This document shows positions 1-9,039 of a stretch of DNA of 64,000 nt, piece after piece; the first letter of the stretch is position 1, and each line of letters opens with the position of its first letter. The notes beneath the pieces were generated by a model, which was given only the letters and a program-made list of their open reading frames with translations, did no database searches and was not told the origin of the DNA. The translations under genes were made by a program, and so were the position numbers. Source of the DNA: CAVUPF01 sp963777915 (lineage in GTDB: Bacteria > Actinomycetota > Thermoleophilia > Solirubrobacterales > 70-9); NCBI GenBank assembly GCA_963777915.1, contig CAVZSH010000005.1:992001-1056000 (forward strand). The letters run 5' to 3'.

Positions 1-27
1 GGCGACTCCGAGCCTGTAGGTGGTCCC

Positions 28-486
28 ATGGGCGACGGCGATCAGATGCAACAACACGCTGCGATTTCCGAGCTTGACCCGTTCGAGGCGCTCGTCGGCA
101 CCTGGACGACCGAGGCAACTCATCCCATATATCCCTCCACGGTGGTGCGCGGCCGAAGCACGTTCGAGTGGCTCGAGGGCAAGCGGTTCCTAATTCAACG
201 CTCGGTGACCGATCACCCGGAGTTTCCCGACGCGATGGCGGTATTCGGCGTCACCGATGAGCAGCTCTCGATGCACTACTTCGACTCGCGCGGCGTCTAC
301 AGGGTCTACGCGGTCAGCCTGAGCGACGGGGCATGGAGGTTCTCGCGCGATGCGCCCGGCTTCTCGCAACGGTTCACCGGCACTTTCAGCGACGACGGCA
401 ACACCATCACCGGTCTTTCGACGTTGTCGAAAGACGGCTCGACCTGGGGCGACGACCTCGCGATCACCTACCGAAGGGCTGCGTAG
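28..486 (+). CDS. Small DUF1579/lipocalin-like protein
   Basis: A 152-residue soluble protein without signal peptide or membrane segment. Near the N-terminus it has the pattern FEALVGTW followed by beta-rich sequence (RGRSTFEWLEG, FLIQRS, MHYFDSRGVYRVY, WRFSRDAPGF, FTGTFSDDGNTITG), which is the rhythm of the DUF1579 / small beta-barrel proteins that often bind small hydrophobic ligands. That family assignment is by eye; no catalytic residue can be named. The ATG start at 28 is the first in the window, so a slightly longer form reaching upstream cannot be excluded, though a second Met lies at codon 7. It stands alone ahead of the IS21 remnant and nothing in the context reveals a role. Confidence 0.7.
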   Translation: MGDGDQMQQHAAISELDPFEALVGTWTTEATHPIYPSTVVRGRSTFEWLEGKRFLIQRSVTDHPEFPDAMAVFGVTDEQLSMHYFDSRGVYRVYAVSLSDGAWRFSRDAPGFSQRFTGTFSDDGNTITGLSTLSKDGSTWGDDLAITYRRAA

Positions 487-557
487 AAGCCCTGCGTCCT
501 TTTCAGCGACGAGACTCGATAGCGCGAAGCGCGTCACTCGCTTAGCGCGACGAGCGA

Positions 558-660
558 TGTAAGCGCCGGTTTTTGAATACTGGACCACCTGCGCCGGTCC
601 AAAATTTACCCCCCGCGCAGCGGGAGGCGTCAGGCCGGGTCCTGACCTCGCCCAATCGAA
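558..660. mobile_element. Probable left end of the IS21-family remnant
   Basis: Upstream of the decayed istA gene there is an AT-richer patch with the octamer gcgccggt near 561 and again near 590, flanking tactggaccacct. Repeated short motifs in the terminal region are typical of IS21-family ends, where IstA binds. The outer boundary is not certain and no matching right end was found downstream of 1299. Confidence 0.35.
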
Positions 661-683
661 GAGATCGAGGCAAGGAGGAACAG

Positions 684-1299
684 GTGATCGACGTGGAGGG
701 ATGGGTGGAGATCCGCGAGATCCACCGCCGCACCAGCCTGCACCGGGAAACGATCCGCCGCGCCCTCTCAGACGATCAGCCGCCGCGCTACTGCCGTTAG
801 GTGCGCCCTCCAAGCTCGACCCCTTCGAGGAGGAGATCGGCCGCATCTTGCGTTCAGACCCGCGCATCCCAACACCCGCATCCGCGAGCTGATCTGTGAG
901 CTGGGCTATGAGGGAGGCAAGACAATCCTCGACACCTACTTGCGCGAGGTGCGCCCGCGCTTTGCCCCCAAGCGCACCTACCAGCGCACCGTCTACCGGG
1001 CGGCCGAGATCTGTCAGTTCGACCCCTGGGAGCCGAAGGGCGAGATCCCGATCCGTCACGGGCAAATGAGAAGGGGCTGGGTCGTCACCTCAGAGCTTGG
1101 GTTCTTAAGGGCCGCCGCCCTGAGCTTCGCCAAGCAGGCCCCCGACATCCTCTGGGGCATGGGTCGGTGCCTGGCGAAGCTGGGGGCGCTGCCGGAGACC
1201 GTGGTCTTCGACCGCGAGGCGGCGATCGCCACCAGGGGCAAGCCCAGCGATGCCTTCGCCGCCTTCTGCGGCGCCCTGTCGGTCGGCTGGCTGATCTAG
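684..1299 (+). pseudogene. istA: IS21-family transposase IstA, decayed
   Basis: GTG at 684 is preceded by a good ribosome binding site (aaggagg). Frame 3 encodes an HTH start (WVEIREIHRRTSLHRETIRR), then the reading continues in other frames: KLDPFEEEIGRIL around 810-850, and IRELICELGYEGGKTILDTY through the RNase H-like core with VVFDREAAIATRGKPSDAF up to the stop at 1299. At least two frameshifts (near 795 and near 865) break the gene, and the protein is cut after the second catalytic region, so the last third of the DDE domain and the partner gene istB are absent. It is therefore an inactive insertion-sequence remnant. It sits beside an APC permease of lower GC content. Confidence 0.8.
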
Positions 1300-1531
1300 G
1301 ACACAGGGCGAGCGATTCCTCGGAGAGGTAACGTCGGTCCGCCAGTCTGCTTGTCACGGCTATTCCAGCTTTGGGAGGCCCTATCCGTTCTCCCTCCAGC
1401 AGTTTTGGGGAGGGTCGGGTGGGATTTGGTGAATCCTCCGCAGGTGGGTCCATGGGCATGGAACTGGCGCCGCAAGCCATTTTTCCTCATCCAGCTGCAG
1501 TTGGATCTCTCGGTACACTGGAACGGTATTC

Positions 1532-2872
1532 TCATCGAGCGCTTGCAGTAACCACTGCAGCAGGAGACGACTCCGTTTGCGTGACGAGGGCTGTGAACGT
1601 TCGCCCGGTGCTACGGCGATACCCGATCTCAAACAAGAAACTCCCCACCAGCGTGACACCGAGCGCGATCGCTGACGTGGGTACCGCCACGATCATGTGA
1701 TCGAACAGGACGACGAACAAAGAAGCACAGGTGACGGCCGAAGCCACGACGGGTATCGCCTTGGCGCCCGTGCTCTTTAGGATCCTTACGTGACCGATAT
1801 TGACCGCCGAGTACACCAAGAGGAAGGCTGCACTTCCCATCGAGGCAACCGCACTCAGGGGAAATAACAGGACGAACACGAGCACCAACCCAGAGGTGAT
1901 AAAGAGTCCCTCAACGTCACGACCCCAGAGCTTGCGATCAAACGCTGGTGGAAGGCCGCCGTTCTTGGCGATCTGATAGGCGACATTCGTCGATCCAAAC
2001 AGAGTGGCATTCACCGCTGATGCGGTCGAGAGCAGAGCCGCGACGGCGATCAATCTAAAGCCCGGCGGGCCCAGAGAGGGCTTTGCTGCGACGGCCAGGG
2101 CCGAATCCCCAAGTCCTTTGAGGACACTCAATGGCACGTTGGTCACCACACCGATGGCAACAAATATATATATCACCGTCGCGATCGCGACACTACCGTA
2201 GATCGCACGCGGCAAATCGCGCTTGACCTTCGCCATGTTTGCCGCAGCATTGGTTATCAAGCCGAAGCCCTCATAGCCAACGAACAAAACCCCGGCACCG
2301 GTCAAGACCTCAACGGGACCCGGCCAGCTGGCGGGGGACAAGCGAGGGAGTCCTCTCCCTGGTAGTGCGATGAACGCAGCCGCGATGAAGGCAGCGAGGA
2401 TTGCGACCTTGATAATCACGATCATGGTCTCGGCGCGCCCCATGATTCGACTGCCGAGAAAGTTGATCACGGTGAAGGCGAACACCACTCCCACTGCCCA
2501 CACCTTGGATGGGAGATCGATGAAGGTTGCGGCGTAGGCAGCAAACCCGGTTGCATACAGGGCAATTGTGAATATGTAGCTGAAGTACTGAAAGATGCTA
2601 AGAGAGCCAGAGGTCACTCCCTCGCCGTATCCGTGAACCAAGAAGGTCACGGCACCGCCTACGCTCGGGAACGTCGTTCCGAGAGCAACGTAGCTGTAGG
2701 CGGCGAGACCGGCGACCACACCTCCGATTGCAAAAGAGATGGGCATGCCAGAGCCCGAGATGCTCGCCACGACACCAAGGATGGAGAAGATCCCTGCGCC
2801 GATCATGGCACCCACCCCGATGCTGAGTGCTGCAGCTAGTCCGATACTCGGCTTCTTCGTTGAGTCCGCCAT
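1532..2872 (-). CDS. APC-family amino acid permease
   Basis: A 446-residue integral membrane protein with about twelve hydrophobic segments. TM1 carries the APC superfamily signature GVGAMIGAGIFSILG (about residues 20-34), the unwound substrate-binding helix of this fold, and the FVGYEGFGLITNAAANM stretch near residue 200 corresponds to TM6. It should import amino acids or related amines at the cytoplasmic membrane by proton or sodium coupling or exchange; the substrate cannot be read from the sequence. Family members usually have 430-500 residues, so it is full length. The gene is monocistronic, faces the IS21 remnant with its 3' end, and has visibly lower GC than the housekeeping genes here, hinting at later acquisition. 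Confidence 0.88.
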   Translation of the reverse strand: MADSTKKPSIGLAAALSIGVGAMIGAGIFSILGVVASISGSGMPISFAIGGVVAGLAAYSYVALGTTFPSVGGAVTFLVHGYGEGVTSGSLSIFQYFSYIFTIALYATGFAAYAATFIDLPSKVWAVGVVFAFTVINFLGSRIMGRAETMIVIIKVAILAAFIAAAFIALPGRGLPRLSPASWPGPVEVLTGAGVLFVGYEGFGLITNAAANMAKVKRDLPRAIYGSVAIATVIYIFVAIGVVTNVPLSVLKGLGDSALAVAAKPSLGPPGFRLIAVAALLSTASAVNATLFGSTNVAYQIAKNGGLPPAFDRKLWGRDVEGLFITSGLVLVFVLLFPLSAVASMGSAAFLLVYSAVNIGHVRILKSTGAKAIPVVASAVTCASLFVVLFDHMIVAVPTSAIALGVTLVGSFLFEIGYRRSTGRTFTALVTQTESSPAAVVTASAR

Positions 2873-2951
2873 CGAGCGGCATCTTCTCGGACGATCGGGC
2901 AGCGGGCCGTGTGGTGAGCGGCCCGCTGCCGACAGAGGCGTGCGTGTGCGT

Positions 2952-3602
2952 TTAAGAAGCGGCCGACGGAATGGCGTTGTGGCCGTCTGCGTGATCGCGT
3001 GGGCGCAGGAATTTCAGAGCGGTATCGGGGTTTCGCAGCGCCCCCCCGATCGAGAGGATCGCGAAGCCGAGCCCGCTCAGCAGCAGGGCGATCCCGACAA
3101 CGATCCCAAACAGCGAGATCTGATCGGCCATGTAGCTCGTGTTTAGCGCCGTGGCGAGCGCCGTCTCCTGGATCCAGACGTTGCGAGCAGGATTTTCTTC
3201 GGGTTTACCGTCCGCTGCTTTCAGCGCCTTTGATTCTTCTTCGGTGCCATTGCCGTTGGCGGTGGCGTAGCGCGGCATCTGGGAGTAGTAAAGGCCGCTG
3301 GTCGCCTCCAGCGCATGGATCGTCATGTACTGGGCAAAGCAGCGCGCGGCTGAGCCGCTGTTGACCGTCTTTTCGGCCACCGAGCAGCTCGGGATCGGAA
3401 GCTTGGAGGTGTTCAGGCCCGCTTTGGCAGCCTCTTCCTTGATCGCAGTTGGCGTCATGTCGGGTGTGCCGACGATCTTCTGTTCGGACAAGGTGCTGTT
3501 GACCGTGCTCCGACCGTTTGCGCCCATCACGATCGCGGCTATGCCAAACCCGACCAGAACGACTGCGGCGACGATGCCGCCGATCTCAAATACCCTTCTC
3601 AT
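2952..3602 (-). CDS. Two-TM membrane protein of unknown function
   Basis: The start was set at the ATG at 3602, which is preceded by a strong GGAGG on the minus strand, rather than at the upstream ATG 66 nt away; this gives 216 residues. The protein begins directly with a membrane helix (VFEIGGIVAAVVLVGFGIAAIVM), has an extracytoplasmic domain of about 130 residues containing two cysteines (PSCSVAEK and ARCFAQ) that could form a disulfide, and ends with a second helix (LFGIVVGIALLLSGLGFAIL). This resembles actinobacterial 'aromatic ring-opening/dioxygenase-like' or lipoprotein-like hypothetical proteins only in topology. No enzyme motif is visible. Confidence 0.65.
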   Translation of the reverse strand: MRRVFEIGGIVAAVVLVGFGIAAIVMGANGRSTVNSTLSEQKIVGTPDMTPTAIKEEAAKAGLNTSKLPIPSCSVAEKTVNSGSAARCFAQYMTIHALEATSGLYYSQMPRYATANGNGTEEESKALKAADGKPEENPARNVWIQETALATALNTSYMADQISLFGIVVGIALLLSGLGFAILSIGGALRNPDTALKFLRPRDHADGHNAIPSAAS

Positions 3603-4085
3603 GGAGCCTCCTGCGGTTTGAGGGTGGTGGTCTTCCACAGATCTATTCCTCAACCGCGAGCGCGGCAAGAGGGGAATCCACGGTTTCGATACGGGTTAAC
3701 CGCAATTGACAGAGACCCGAGCCGAGCACGTAGTGCCTGGGAGTCGCCTGCCCTCTGACCAGGGCGGCGGCAGGGCGTAGGTCAGAATTCTGACGCATGT
3801 CTCGACCCGCCGCCCATACGAAGCTAGTTTGGGCGCCGGGAGCGCGACGGTAGCCAGGAGGGCGACTCGATGCCGCCCCCACAGGGAAACGCTCGGCACC
3901 AGAACCGGCTAGGGGTCAAGGCAGGCTTTTGGTGCCGAGTCGCTGCTGCTTTTTTGGACTCCCTGAGCGCAATCTTTTTCCCCGGTTCGCGACTGGCTGC
4001 CACATACTCGACTACGAGCTGCGTCGGTTTGCGTGGGCTTGGCCTCAAAGTCGCCACTCCGCTTGACACCCAGCCTGGGCTTGCT
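3603..4085. other. Intergenic stretch without recognisable gene
   Basis: This 480-bp gap lies upstream of the two-TM membrane protein and downstream of the ClC gene. Only short, poorly coding-like open frames occur on either strand. A GC-rich imperfect dyad around 3748-3776 (gcctgccctct/agggcggcggcagggc) and T-rich patches near 3951 and 3974 are the only notable structures; promoter elements for the minus-strand gene at 3602 are expected here but none is clear. Confidence 0.5.
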
Positions 4086-5891
4086 TTACGAGTGTGAATC
4101 GGCGTCGGCGGACGTGGTTCTGCGTTCAATCTGTTTCGCATAGGCGCGCATAACGTCGCGGTGATCGATCCAGGCAACCATCGTGATGTTCCCCTTTGCG
4201 AGCACCGGCAATCCCTCCCAACCCCCGTCGGAGAGCAGCTCGATTGCATCGGTCAACGCTTGCTCGGCATGGAGCTCCGGGGTCACTTGAGCCAACGACG
4301 CGGCGTCGACATGCTCGCCACTGACTGCCTGGCGGTCGATGTCACGGGCCGCAAGCACTCCGAGTAGATGGCCCTGCTGGTCGGTCACCGGCAGCGCGGC
4401 GTCTGATCCCTGTGCGAAGCGAGCGGCTATCTCCGCTAATCCCGCGCTACCTGGAAGCGCCTCCGGCGCTGTCCGCATCACCTGCGAAACCTGTAACGCG
4501 CTGAGCGTCCCAGCGAGCGCCGGGCGCTCGATATCGATCCCCCGCCGCTTCAGCTTCAGGGTGTAGATCGAGGATGAGGAGAGGCGATGGCTGAGGCCGG
4601 TGGCGATCACCACCGCCAGCATCAAGGGCAGGATGATCGCGTAGTCGCTGGTCAGCTCAAAGACGATGAGCACTGCGGTGATCGGCGCCCGCGCCGCGGC
4701 GCCAAACACGGCTCCCATCCCGACCAGCCCGTAAGCGCCTGCGCCAGCGGTTGCAGCTGGTAGCAGCTCGTGGGCACCGATTCCGAAGGCGCTGCCCAAC
4801 ATCGCCCCCATGAACAGAGACGGGGCGAACACCCCTCCCGAGCCGCCGATCGCCATCGTCAGGCTTGTGGCCGCAATCTTGCCGATCAAGAGAATGAGCA
4901 GCAGGTCGAACCCGTAGCGCCCACCGATTGCCCGCTCCAGTACCGGGTAGCCGATTCCATACATCTCTGGCAGGGCGAGCAGCAGGACGCCGAGCAGGAC
5001 GCCACCGACCGCCGGCCGTAGCCAGGCCGGTCCGCGCCAGAGCCGATCGGCGAAATCCTCGGTTCCGTATAGCGCTCGGATGAACGCCACCCCGACGAAG
5101 GCAGCCAAAAGTCCCAGAATCGCGTAGAGCGGGTACTCGGCAGCCGAAACCACGTGGAAGGTCGGCAGGTGAAGGAACGCGCCCGTGCCGAAGGCCAACC
5201 GCCCGACTGCGGTCGCCACCACCGAGCTCAGCACCACGAGGCTGAAGGAGCGCGTCTGGAAGTTGCGCAGGATCAGCTCCAAGGCGAAGAAGACGCCAGC
5301 GATTGGAGCGTTGAAGGTGGCGGCGATACCCCCCGCGGCGCCGCAGGCGACGAGCAGGCGCAGCTCCTGTGCTGAGAGGCGGCTTACCTTGCCGAGCGCC
5401 GAGCCGAGCGCCGAGCCGATCTGGACGATCGGGCCCTCTCTGCCTACCGAGCCCCCGGCGCCGATGCAAAGGGCGGAGGCGAGCGACTTCACCACCGGGA
5501 CCCTGCCCCTGATCCGCCCCTCGTTGCTGTGGACGGCGAGCATCACCTCGGGGACGCCGTGGCCGCGGGCCTCGGGTGCGAAGCGGTAGACGAGCGGGCC
5601 GTAGAGCAGGCCGCCAACCACCGGAATCACAAGCACGACAAAAGGACCGAGGAACGGCAGGTGCGGGTTGGTGAAGTGCCCGAGGGCACTCGGATCTCGG
5701 TGGCCAGTGAAGAGCTCGGTGAAGGTGAAGATCAGATAGCGAAAAACGATCGCTCCTAGACCAGAGCCGGCTCCGACCAGGAGCGCGAAGGCGACCAGCA
5801 GCCCCGACTCGCCGCCCAAGATGGATCGCAGATATCCGCTCGTCGCGTCGCCCACGCCGAGCCTCATCCTGCTCGAAAGACTGCTGGCCAT
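4086..5891 (-). CDS. ClC chloride channel/antiporter with CBS pair
   Basis: A 601-residue ClC-family protein. The ion-path signatures are visible: GHGVPEVM (residues 110-117, the GSGIPE element), GREGPIVQIG (150-159), and GGSGGVFAPS (about 347-356). The hydrophobic core of roughly 430 residues is followed by a cytoplasmic C-terminal tail of about 150 residues with two CBS motifs (QVSQVMRTAPEALPG and the GLPVLAKGNITMVAWIDHRDVM region), which in this family bind adenine nucleotides and gate transport. It probably moves chloride or another anion, by channel or Cl-/H+ exchange. The first element reads GHGVPEVM, not GSGIPE, so the selectivity serine is replaced by His/Gly; such variants occur in ClcB-type and fluoride- or nitrate-handling relatives, and the anion remains open. 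Confidence 0.9.
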   Translation of the reverse strand: MASSLSSRMRLGVGDATSGYLRSILGGESGLLVAFALLVGAGSGLGAIVFRYLIFTFTELFTGHRDPSALGHFTNPHLPFLGPFVVLVIPVVGGLLYGPLVYRFAPEARGHGVPEVMLAVHSNEGRIRGRVPVVKSLASALCIGAGGSVGREGPIVQIGSALGSALGKVSRLSAQELRLLVACGAAGGIAATFNAPIAGVFFALELILRNFQTRSFSLVVLSSVVATAVGRLAFGTGAFLHLPTFHVVSAAEYPLYAILGLLAAFVGVAFIRALYGTEDFADRLWRGPAWLRPAVGGVLLGVLLLALPEMYGIGYPVLERAIGGRYGFDLLLILLIGKIAATSLTMAIGGSGGVFAPSLFMGAMLGSAFGIGAHELLPAATAGAGAYGLVGMGAVFGAAARAPITAVLIVFELTSDYAIILPLMLAVVIATGLSHRLSSSSIYTLKLKRRGIDIERPALAGTLSALQVSQVMRTAPEALPGSAGLAEIAARFAQGSDAALPVTDQQGHLLGVLAARDIDRQAVSGEHVDAASLAQVTPELHAEQALTDAIELLSDGGWEGLPVLAKGNITMVAWIDHRDVMRAYAKQIERRTTSADADSHS

Positions 5892-6008
5892 AGATAGAAC
5901 TTAGGACTGGCGGCGCCCGCCGAGCGCCGCAGAGGGTCTTGCCGTCCGATTTCGTCAGAAAGCTGACAATTCGCCTGGTGGCGTTCTCAAATGGGCGGAC
6001 CCGGCATG

Positions 6009-6272
6009 TCAGTCCTCCTCAGATCGCCAGCTCCGGTACAGAGCCGTGAAATCCTCCTGCATCTCGGGAGTTAGATCCTCGGCTCCCAGACGGCCCGTTA
6101 GCCGGATCGTGGCGCGCATCTGCGCGAGGTACTCCGCACAGTGCTCACAACCGGCCAGGTGTGCCTCAAAGCGCCGCCGCTGTGATCGCGACAGCGCGCC
6201 CTCCAAGTAGTCGGTTACCAGCTCGACAACCTGCTGGCATACCAACTCTTCTTTTCGCCGCAGCATCTTCAT
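6009..6272 (-). CDS. Zinc-finger anti-sigma factor
   Basis: Starting from the ATG at 6272, which overlaps the sigma-factor stop codon as ATGA, the product has 87 residues. It carries the zinc-associated anti-sigma motif HLAGCEHC (His38, Cys42, Cys45) followed by an amphipathic helix, as in ZAS proteins of the RsrA/ChrR type that hold an ECF sigma factor inactive. There is no transmembrane segment, so it acts in the cytoplasm and may sense a redox or metal signal. A longer open frame extends upstream but overlaps the sigma gene and is not credible. The overlap implies translational coupling with, and control of, the sigma factor encoded just upstream. Confidence 0.85.
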   Translation of the reverse strand: MKMLRRKEELVCQQVVELVTDYLEGALSRSQRRRFEAHLAGCEHCAEYLAQMRATIRLTGRLGAEDLTPEMQEDFTALYRSWRSEED

Positions 6273-6904
6273 GCCGTCGCAAGCTCCTCGAGCGCTCGTC
6301 GCAGTTGACTGCGCCCTCGATGCAGCAGGACCCTCTGGTTGCCGTCGCTGATCTCCAGCACCTCGCAGACCTCCTGACTGCTTAGCCCGTCGACGTCTCT
6401 GAGGATGAGGACCTCGCGCTGGCGCGGGGGAAGCTGCTCCAGCGTCTTGCGGAGCCTGTCGGCAAGCCCTTGCGCGAAGATTCGATCCTCGCTTTCCTCG
6501 ATCCAGTGCTGCGGGGGAGCCATCCACGCCCCGGACGCGTCAAAGCGAGAGCGATCCACTGCAGGTGTTGCGTCACCGATCGCGACACTTCGATGCTCGC
6601 GCACGCCGGTGCTCCTAGCCCGATTGACAAGGATTTGCAGAAGCCAGGTCTTGAACGAGGAGCGCCCGGCGAATTCGTCGATCCCGCGCAGGACAGCCAA
6701 CCAGGTGTCCTGAACCACCTCCTCGGCGATCGCCGTGTTGGGCACGAACGAGGAGGCCAACTGCAGCATTGCCCCGTGATGGCGAGCGGCCAACTGAACG
6801 AAGGCCTGCTCGTCGCCGGCACGCAAGCGCGCCACCAGCACGTGATCTTGCTCCGCAGCTTTGCTGCGATGCTTGCGGCGCAGGGTGGCGAAGACCTGGG
6901 TCAA
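6269..6904 (-). CDS. ECF RNA polymerase sigma factor
   Basis: A 211-residue sigma-70 family protein. Region 2 is visible as FVQLAARHHGAMLQLASSFV followed by IAEEVVQDTWLAVLRGIDEF and SSFKTWLLQILVNRARS; a linker of about 45 residues precedes region 4 (LEQLPPRQREVLILRDVDGLSSQEVCEVLEISDGNQRVLLHRGR), the -35-binding HTH. It directs core RNA polymerase to a small regulon. The cognate anti-sigma factor overlaps its stop codon by 4 bp, so the two form a classic coupled sigma/anti-sigma unit. The target genes are not visible; the neighbouring secreted beta-propeller gene begins away from it and is only a possible target. Confidence 0.9.
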   Translation of the reverse strand: MTQVFATLRRKHRSKAAEQDHVLVARLRAGDEQAFVQLAARHHGAMLQLASSFVPNTAIAEEVVQDTWLAVLRGIDEFAGRSSFKTWLLQILVNRARSTGVREHRSVAIGDATPAVDRSRFDASGAWMAPPQHWIEESEDRIFAQGLADRLRKTLEQLPPRQREVLILRDVDGLSSQEVCEVLEISDGNQRVLLHRGRSQLRRALEELATA

Positions 6905-6975
6905 ACCGACACCTTTGCCTGGAGACGAGGGGACACACTGGGATCAATTCCCTTGAGGTTCATGCTCGCCGAGCA

Positions 6976-7007
6976 GGCTACGGCGCCTCTCTTAAGGCGC
7001 CGTAGCC
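6976..7007 (-). terminator. Hairpin terminator candidate after the beta-propeller gene
   Basis: A perfect 13-bp stem (ggctacggcgcct at 6976-6988 with its complement at 6995-7007) with a 6-nt loop lies 15 nt beyond the stop codon of the minus-strand gene at 7022. There is no clear T-run on either side, so it may be a processing/stability hairpin or a weak terminator, possibly serving both strands. Confidence 0.55.
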
Positions 7008-7021
7008 CACCTGACATGCCT

Positions 7022-8185
7022 CTAAAGGGCGACGATGCCCTCGCCGCCAGCGGCTCCGGGGACGGTGATCGCCCCGATTCTGCTCAGTGCTCCCTGCGCC
7101 CCGATTGCGAACTCATCCACTACTCCGGCGCCGCCGGTTTGCACGTAGAGGAACCGCGAATCGGCTGACACTGCGGCATCAACGGTGCCGGGATCGGTTT
7201 CGGTGTCTCCCAAGAGGGTGAGCAGCTGCCCGCCCTCGCTGGACTGAAAATTGCTGATCGAGGCGCTGGCGGCGTTTGAGACATAGAAATGCCGGCCGGC
7301 ACGGGCTACCCAGCAGGTGGCTTCCTGACCCGTTGGCACCGAGTCAAGCTGCGTGACGGTCCCGTTACCGCCGAGCGCGAAACTCGCCAGCGAGTTGGTG
7401 CCCGCCTCGGCCACGACCAGATTCCCCTCTTGATCGAACGCCACCGCGAAGGGGACGGCGCCTGGCTCAGAGTTGACGACGGGCGTTTTGGACAAGCGCC
7501 CGAACGGCGACACACCAAAGACGTCTATGTCGCTGCCGTTGGCCTTGGTCGTAACGATCAGCTGGGAGCCGTCCGGCGAGAAGGCGACCTGGCCGGGCGT
7601 GTGGGTGAACTGGGGGGTTTCGGTGGGATTGAGGCCGAGTGCTCGGTTAGATCCCGGAATCGGGACCAGGCGGTCCGAAAAGACCGCGTAGCCCTGTACC
7701 GATCCGCCTTCCTCGGCGTTCAGCACGTACACGAGACCGCGATCGACGGCGACGCTGACCGGGAATGACCCGCCAGAGCTGATCACCTGGCGCAAGGCCA
7801 AGTGATCGCCAAAAGCGGCAAAGACAGAGATCGTGTTGCTGCCGGCGTTGACGGCGTAGAGCAAGCCGTTCTCGCGATCGTAGGCGAGAGAGCCCTGCGA
7901 GGCGAGGTGATCGACGACAGAGCCGGTAAGCGTTCCGCCCAGTCCACCGGTGTTGTAGACGCCGGCCTGGGTAAGGCTGCCATTGTCGGTCTGGTCGTAG
8001 GCCACGACCTGATTGCCCGACGTATTGTCGGTCTGGACGAAGACAGGATGGTCCGATCGGGGATCGAAGGGATGGCCGAACGAATGGCCTGGGCGAGCGC
8101 CAAAGGCGCTCGCTGATCCGCACGTGCAGGCAAGCAAAACCGCTGCCGCAGCCAATGCGGCGCTGACGCGAGTCGTTGCTTTCAT
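7022..8185 (-). CDS. Secreted beta-propeller (lactonase-like) protein
   Basis: A 387-residue exported protein: an N-terminal signal peptide (basic MKATTR, hydrophobic core, ending ASAFGA, about 28 residues) precedes repeated blades of the YncE/6-phosphogluconolactonase type, with recurring units such as LAYDRENGLLYAVNAGSNTISVF, VAFSPDGSQLIVTT, VAFDQEGNLVVAEAGTNSL and AVSADSRFLYVQTGG. About seven blades fit the length. The family includes 6-phosphogluconolactonases but the extracytoplasmic members mostly have unknown ligands; a lactonase activity cannot be inferred. It is transcribed divergently from the Crp-type regulator, which is a natural candidate to control it. Confidence 0.82.
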   Translation of the reverse strand: MKATTRVSAALAAAAVLLACTCGSASAFGARPGHSFGHPFDPRSDHPVFVQTDNTSGNQVVAYDQTDNGSLTQAGVYNTGGLGGTLTGSVVDHLASQGSLAYDRENGLLYAVNAGSNTISVFAAFGDHLALRQVISSGGSFPVSVAVDRGLVYVLNAEEGGSVQGYAVFSDRLVPIPGSNRALGLNPTETPQFTHTPGQVAFSPDGSQLIVTTKANGSDIDVFGVSPFGRLSKTPVVNSEPGAVPFAVAFDQEGNLVVAEAGTNSLASFALGGNGTVTQLDSVPTGQEATCWVARAGRHFYVSNAASASISNFQSSEGGQLLTLLGDTETDPGTVDAAVSADSRFLYVQTGGAGVVDEFAIGAQGALSRIGAITVPGAAGGEGIVAL

Positions 8186-8328
8186 CTCATAGCTCCTCGG
8201 ATTGGGGAAGGATGTTCAACGTTCAGTCCATCGAGCGCTCGGTCCGTTACGCGCGCAGCGAACTCAGCCCGTTCGATCGAGCGAATGCACCGAAAGACCT
8301 CAGGAGTATTCGGTCACACTTGGGGTTG

Positions 8329-9039
8329 ATGAGCGCGCCCTTGATCGAAGTCCTTGCCTATGACAGAGAGCTGGCAGCGGGCCTGGATCGAGTCGGCCGG
8401 GAATCGGCCCAGGCCGACTGCCGCGCCCAAGTGGTGGAGATCGGACGTGGCAGCTGGGAGTCCACAGCGTTTGAGAGCCCGGACCCCGGTGGTTATGGGT
8501 TGCTGCTGCTCTCCGGATTCCTAGTCCGCCGGGTTGGCCAGGGAGGCCGCTTTGGCGCCGAGCTTCTCGGCCCCGGCGATCTGCTGCGTCCCTGGCAGAC
8601 CGTGGGCGCCGTAGCAAGCATTCCCTTCGAGCCCGTCTGGAACGCAATCACCGACATCGAGATCGCCGTTCTCGGCGGGAGCTTTGCCCAGCGGGTTTCG
8701 CCCTATCCCGAGGTGGCCACGCAACTGGTCGCCCGGGCCCTGCTGCGCTCTCGCTACCTGGCAATCAACATGGCGATCGTCCATCAACCGCGGATCGAGA
8801 CGCGGCTGCACATGCTCTTCTGGCACCTTGCCGATCGCTGGGGGCGGATGAGGCCGGAGGGGGCGACCCTCGATATGCCGCTCACTCACACGCTGCTCGG
8901 CGATCTGGTCGCCGCCCGCCGCCCAACAGTCTCCACGGCGATGGCTGCGCTGGCAAAGGACGGCAGGGTAGAACGCGCGCCGCAGGGGTGGCGCCTTCTC
9001 GGCGGGCCTCCGCGCGAGCTCACCGAGCTGTCCGCTTGA
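8329..9039 (+). CDS. Crp/Fnr-family transcription regulator
   Basis: The open frame reaches back to 8176 but that start would overlap the divergent beta-propeller gene; the ATG at 8329 gives 236 residues, normal for the family. The N-terminal half is a cyclic-nucleotide-binding-like beta-roll (GGYGLLLLSGFLVRRVG, GAELLGPGDLLRPWQ), followed by the long dimer helix and a C-terminal winged HTH (LTHTLLGDLVAARRPTVSTAMAALAKDGRVER). The cAMP-contact residues are not conserved in an obvious way, so the effector may differ or be absent. It probably regulates the divergent gene and itself through the 143-bp intergenic region. Confidence 0.8.
   Translation: MSAPLIEVLAYDRELAAGLDRVGRESAQADCRAQVVEIGRGSWESTAFESPDPGGYGLLLLSGFLVRRVGQGGRFGAELLGPGDLLRPWQTVGAVASIPFEPVWNAITDIEIAVLGGSFAQRVSPYPEVATQLVARALLRSRYLAINMAIVHQPRIETRLHMLFWHLADRWGRMRPEGATLDMPLTHTLLGDLVAARRPTVSTAMAALAKDGRVERAPQGWRLLGGPPRELTELSA

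Noticed and set aside
190..1065. 291-codon minus-strand frame
   Set aside because: It runs antisense across the DUF1579-like gene and the IS21 remnant and has no family resemblance.
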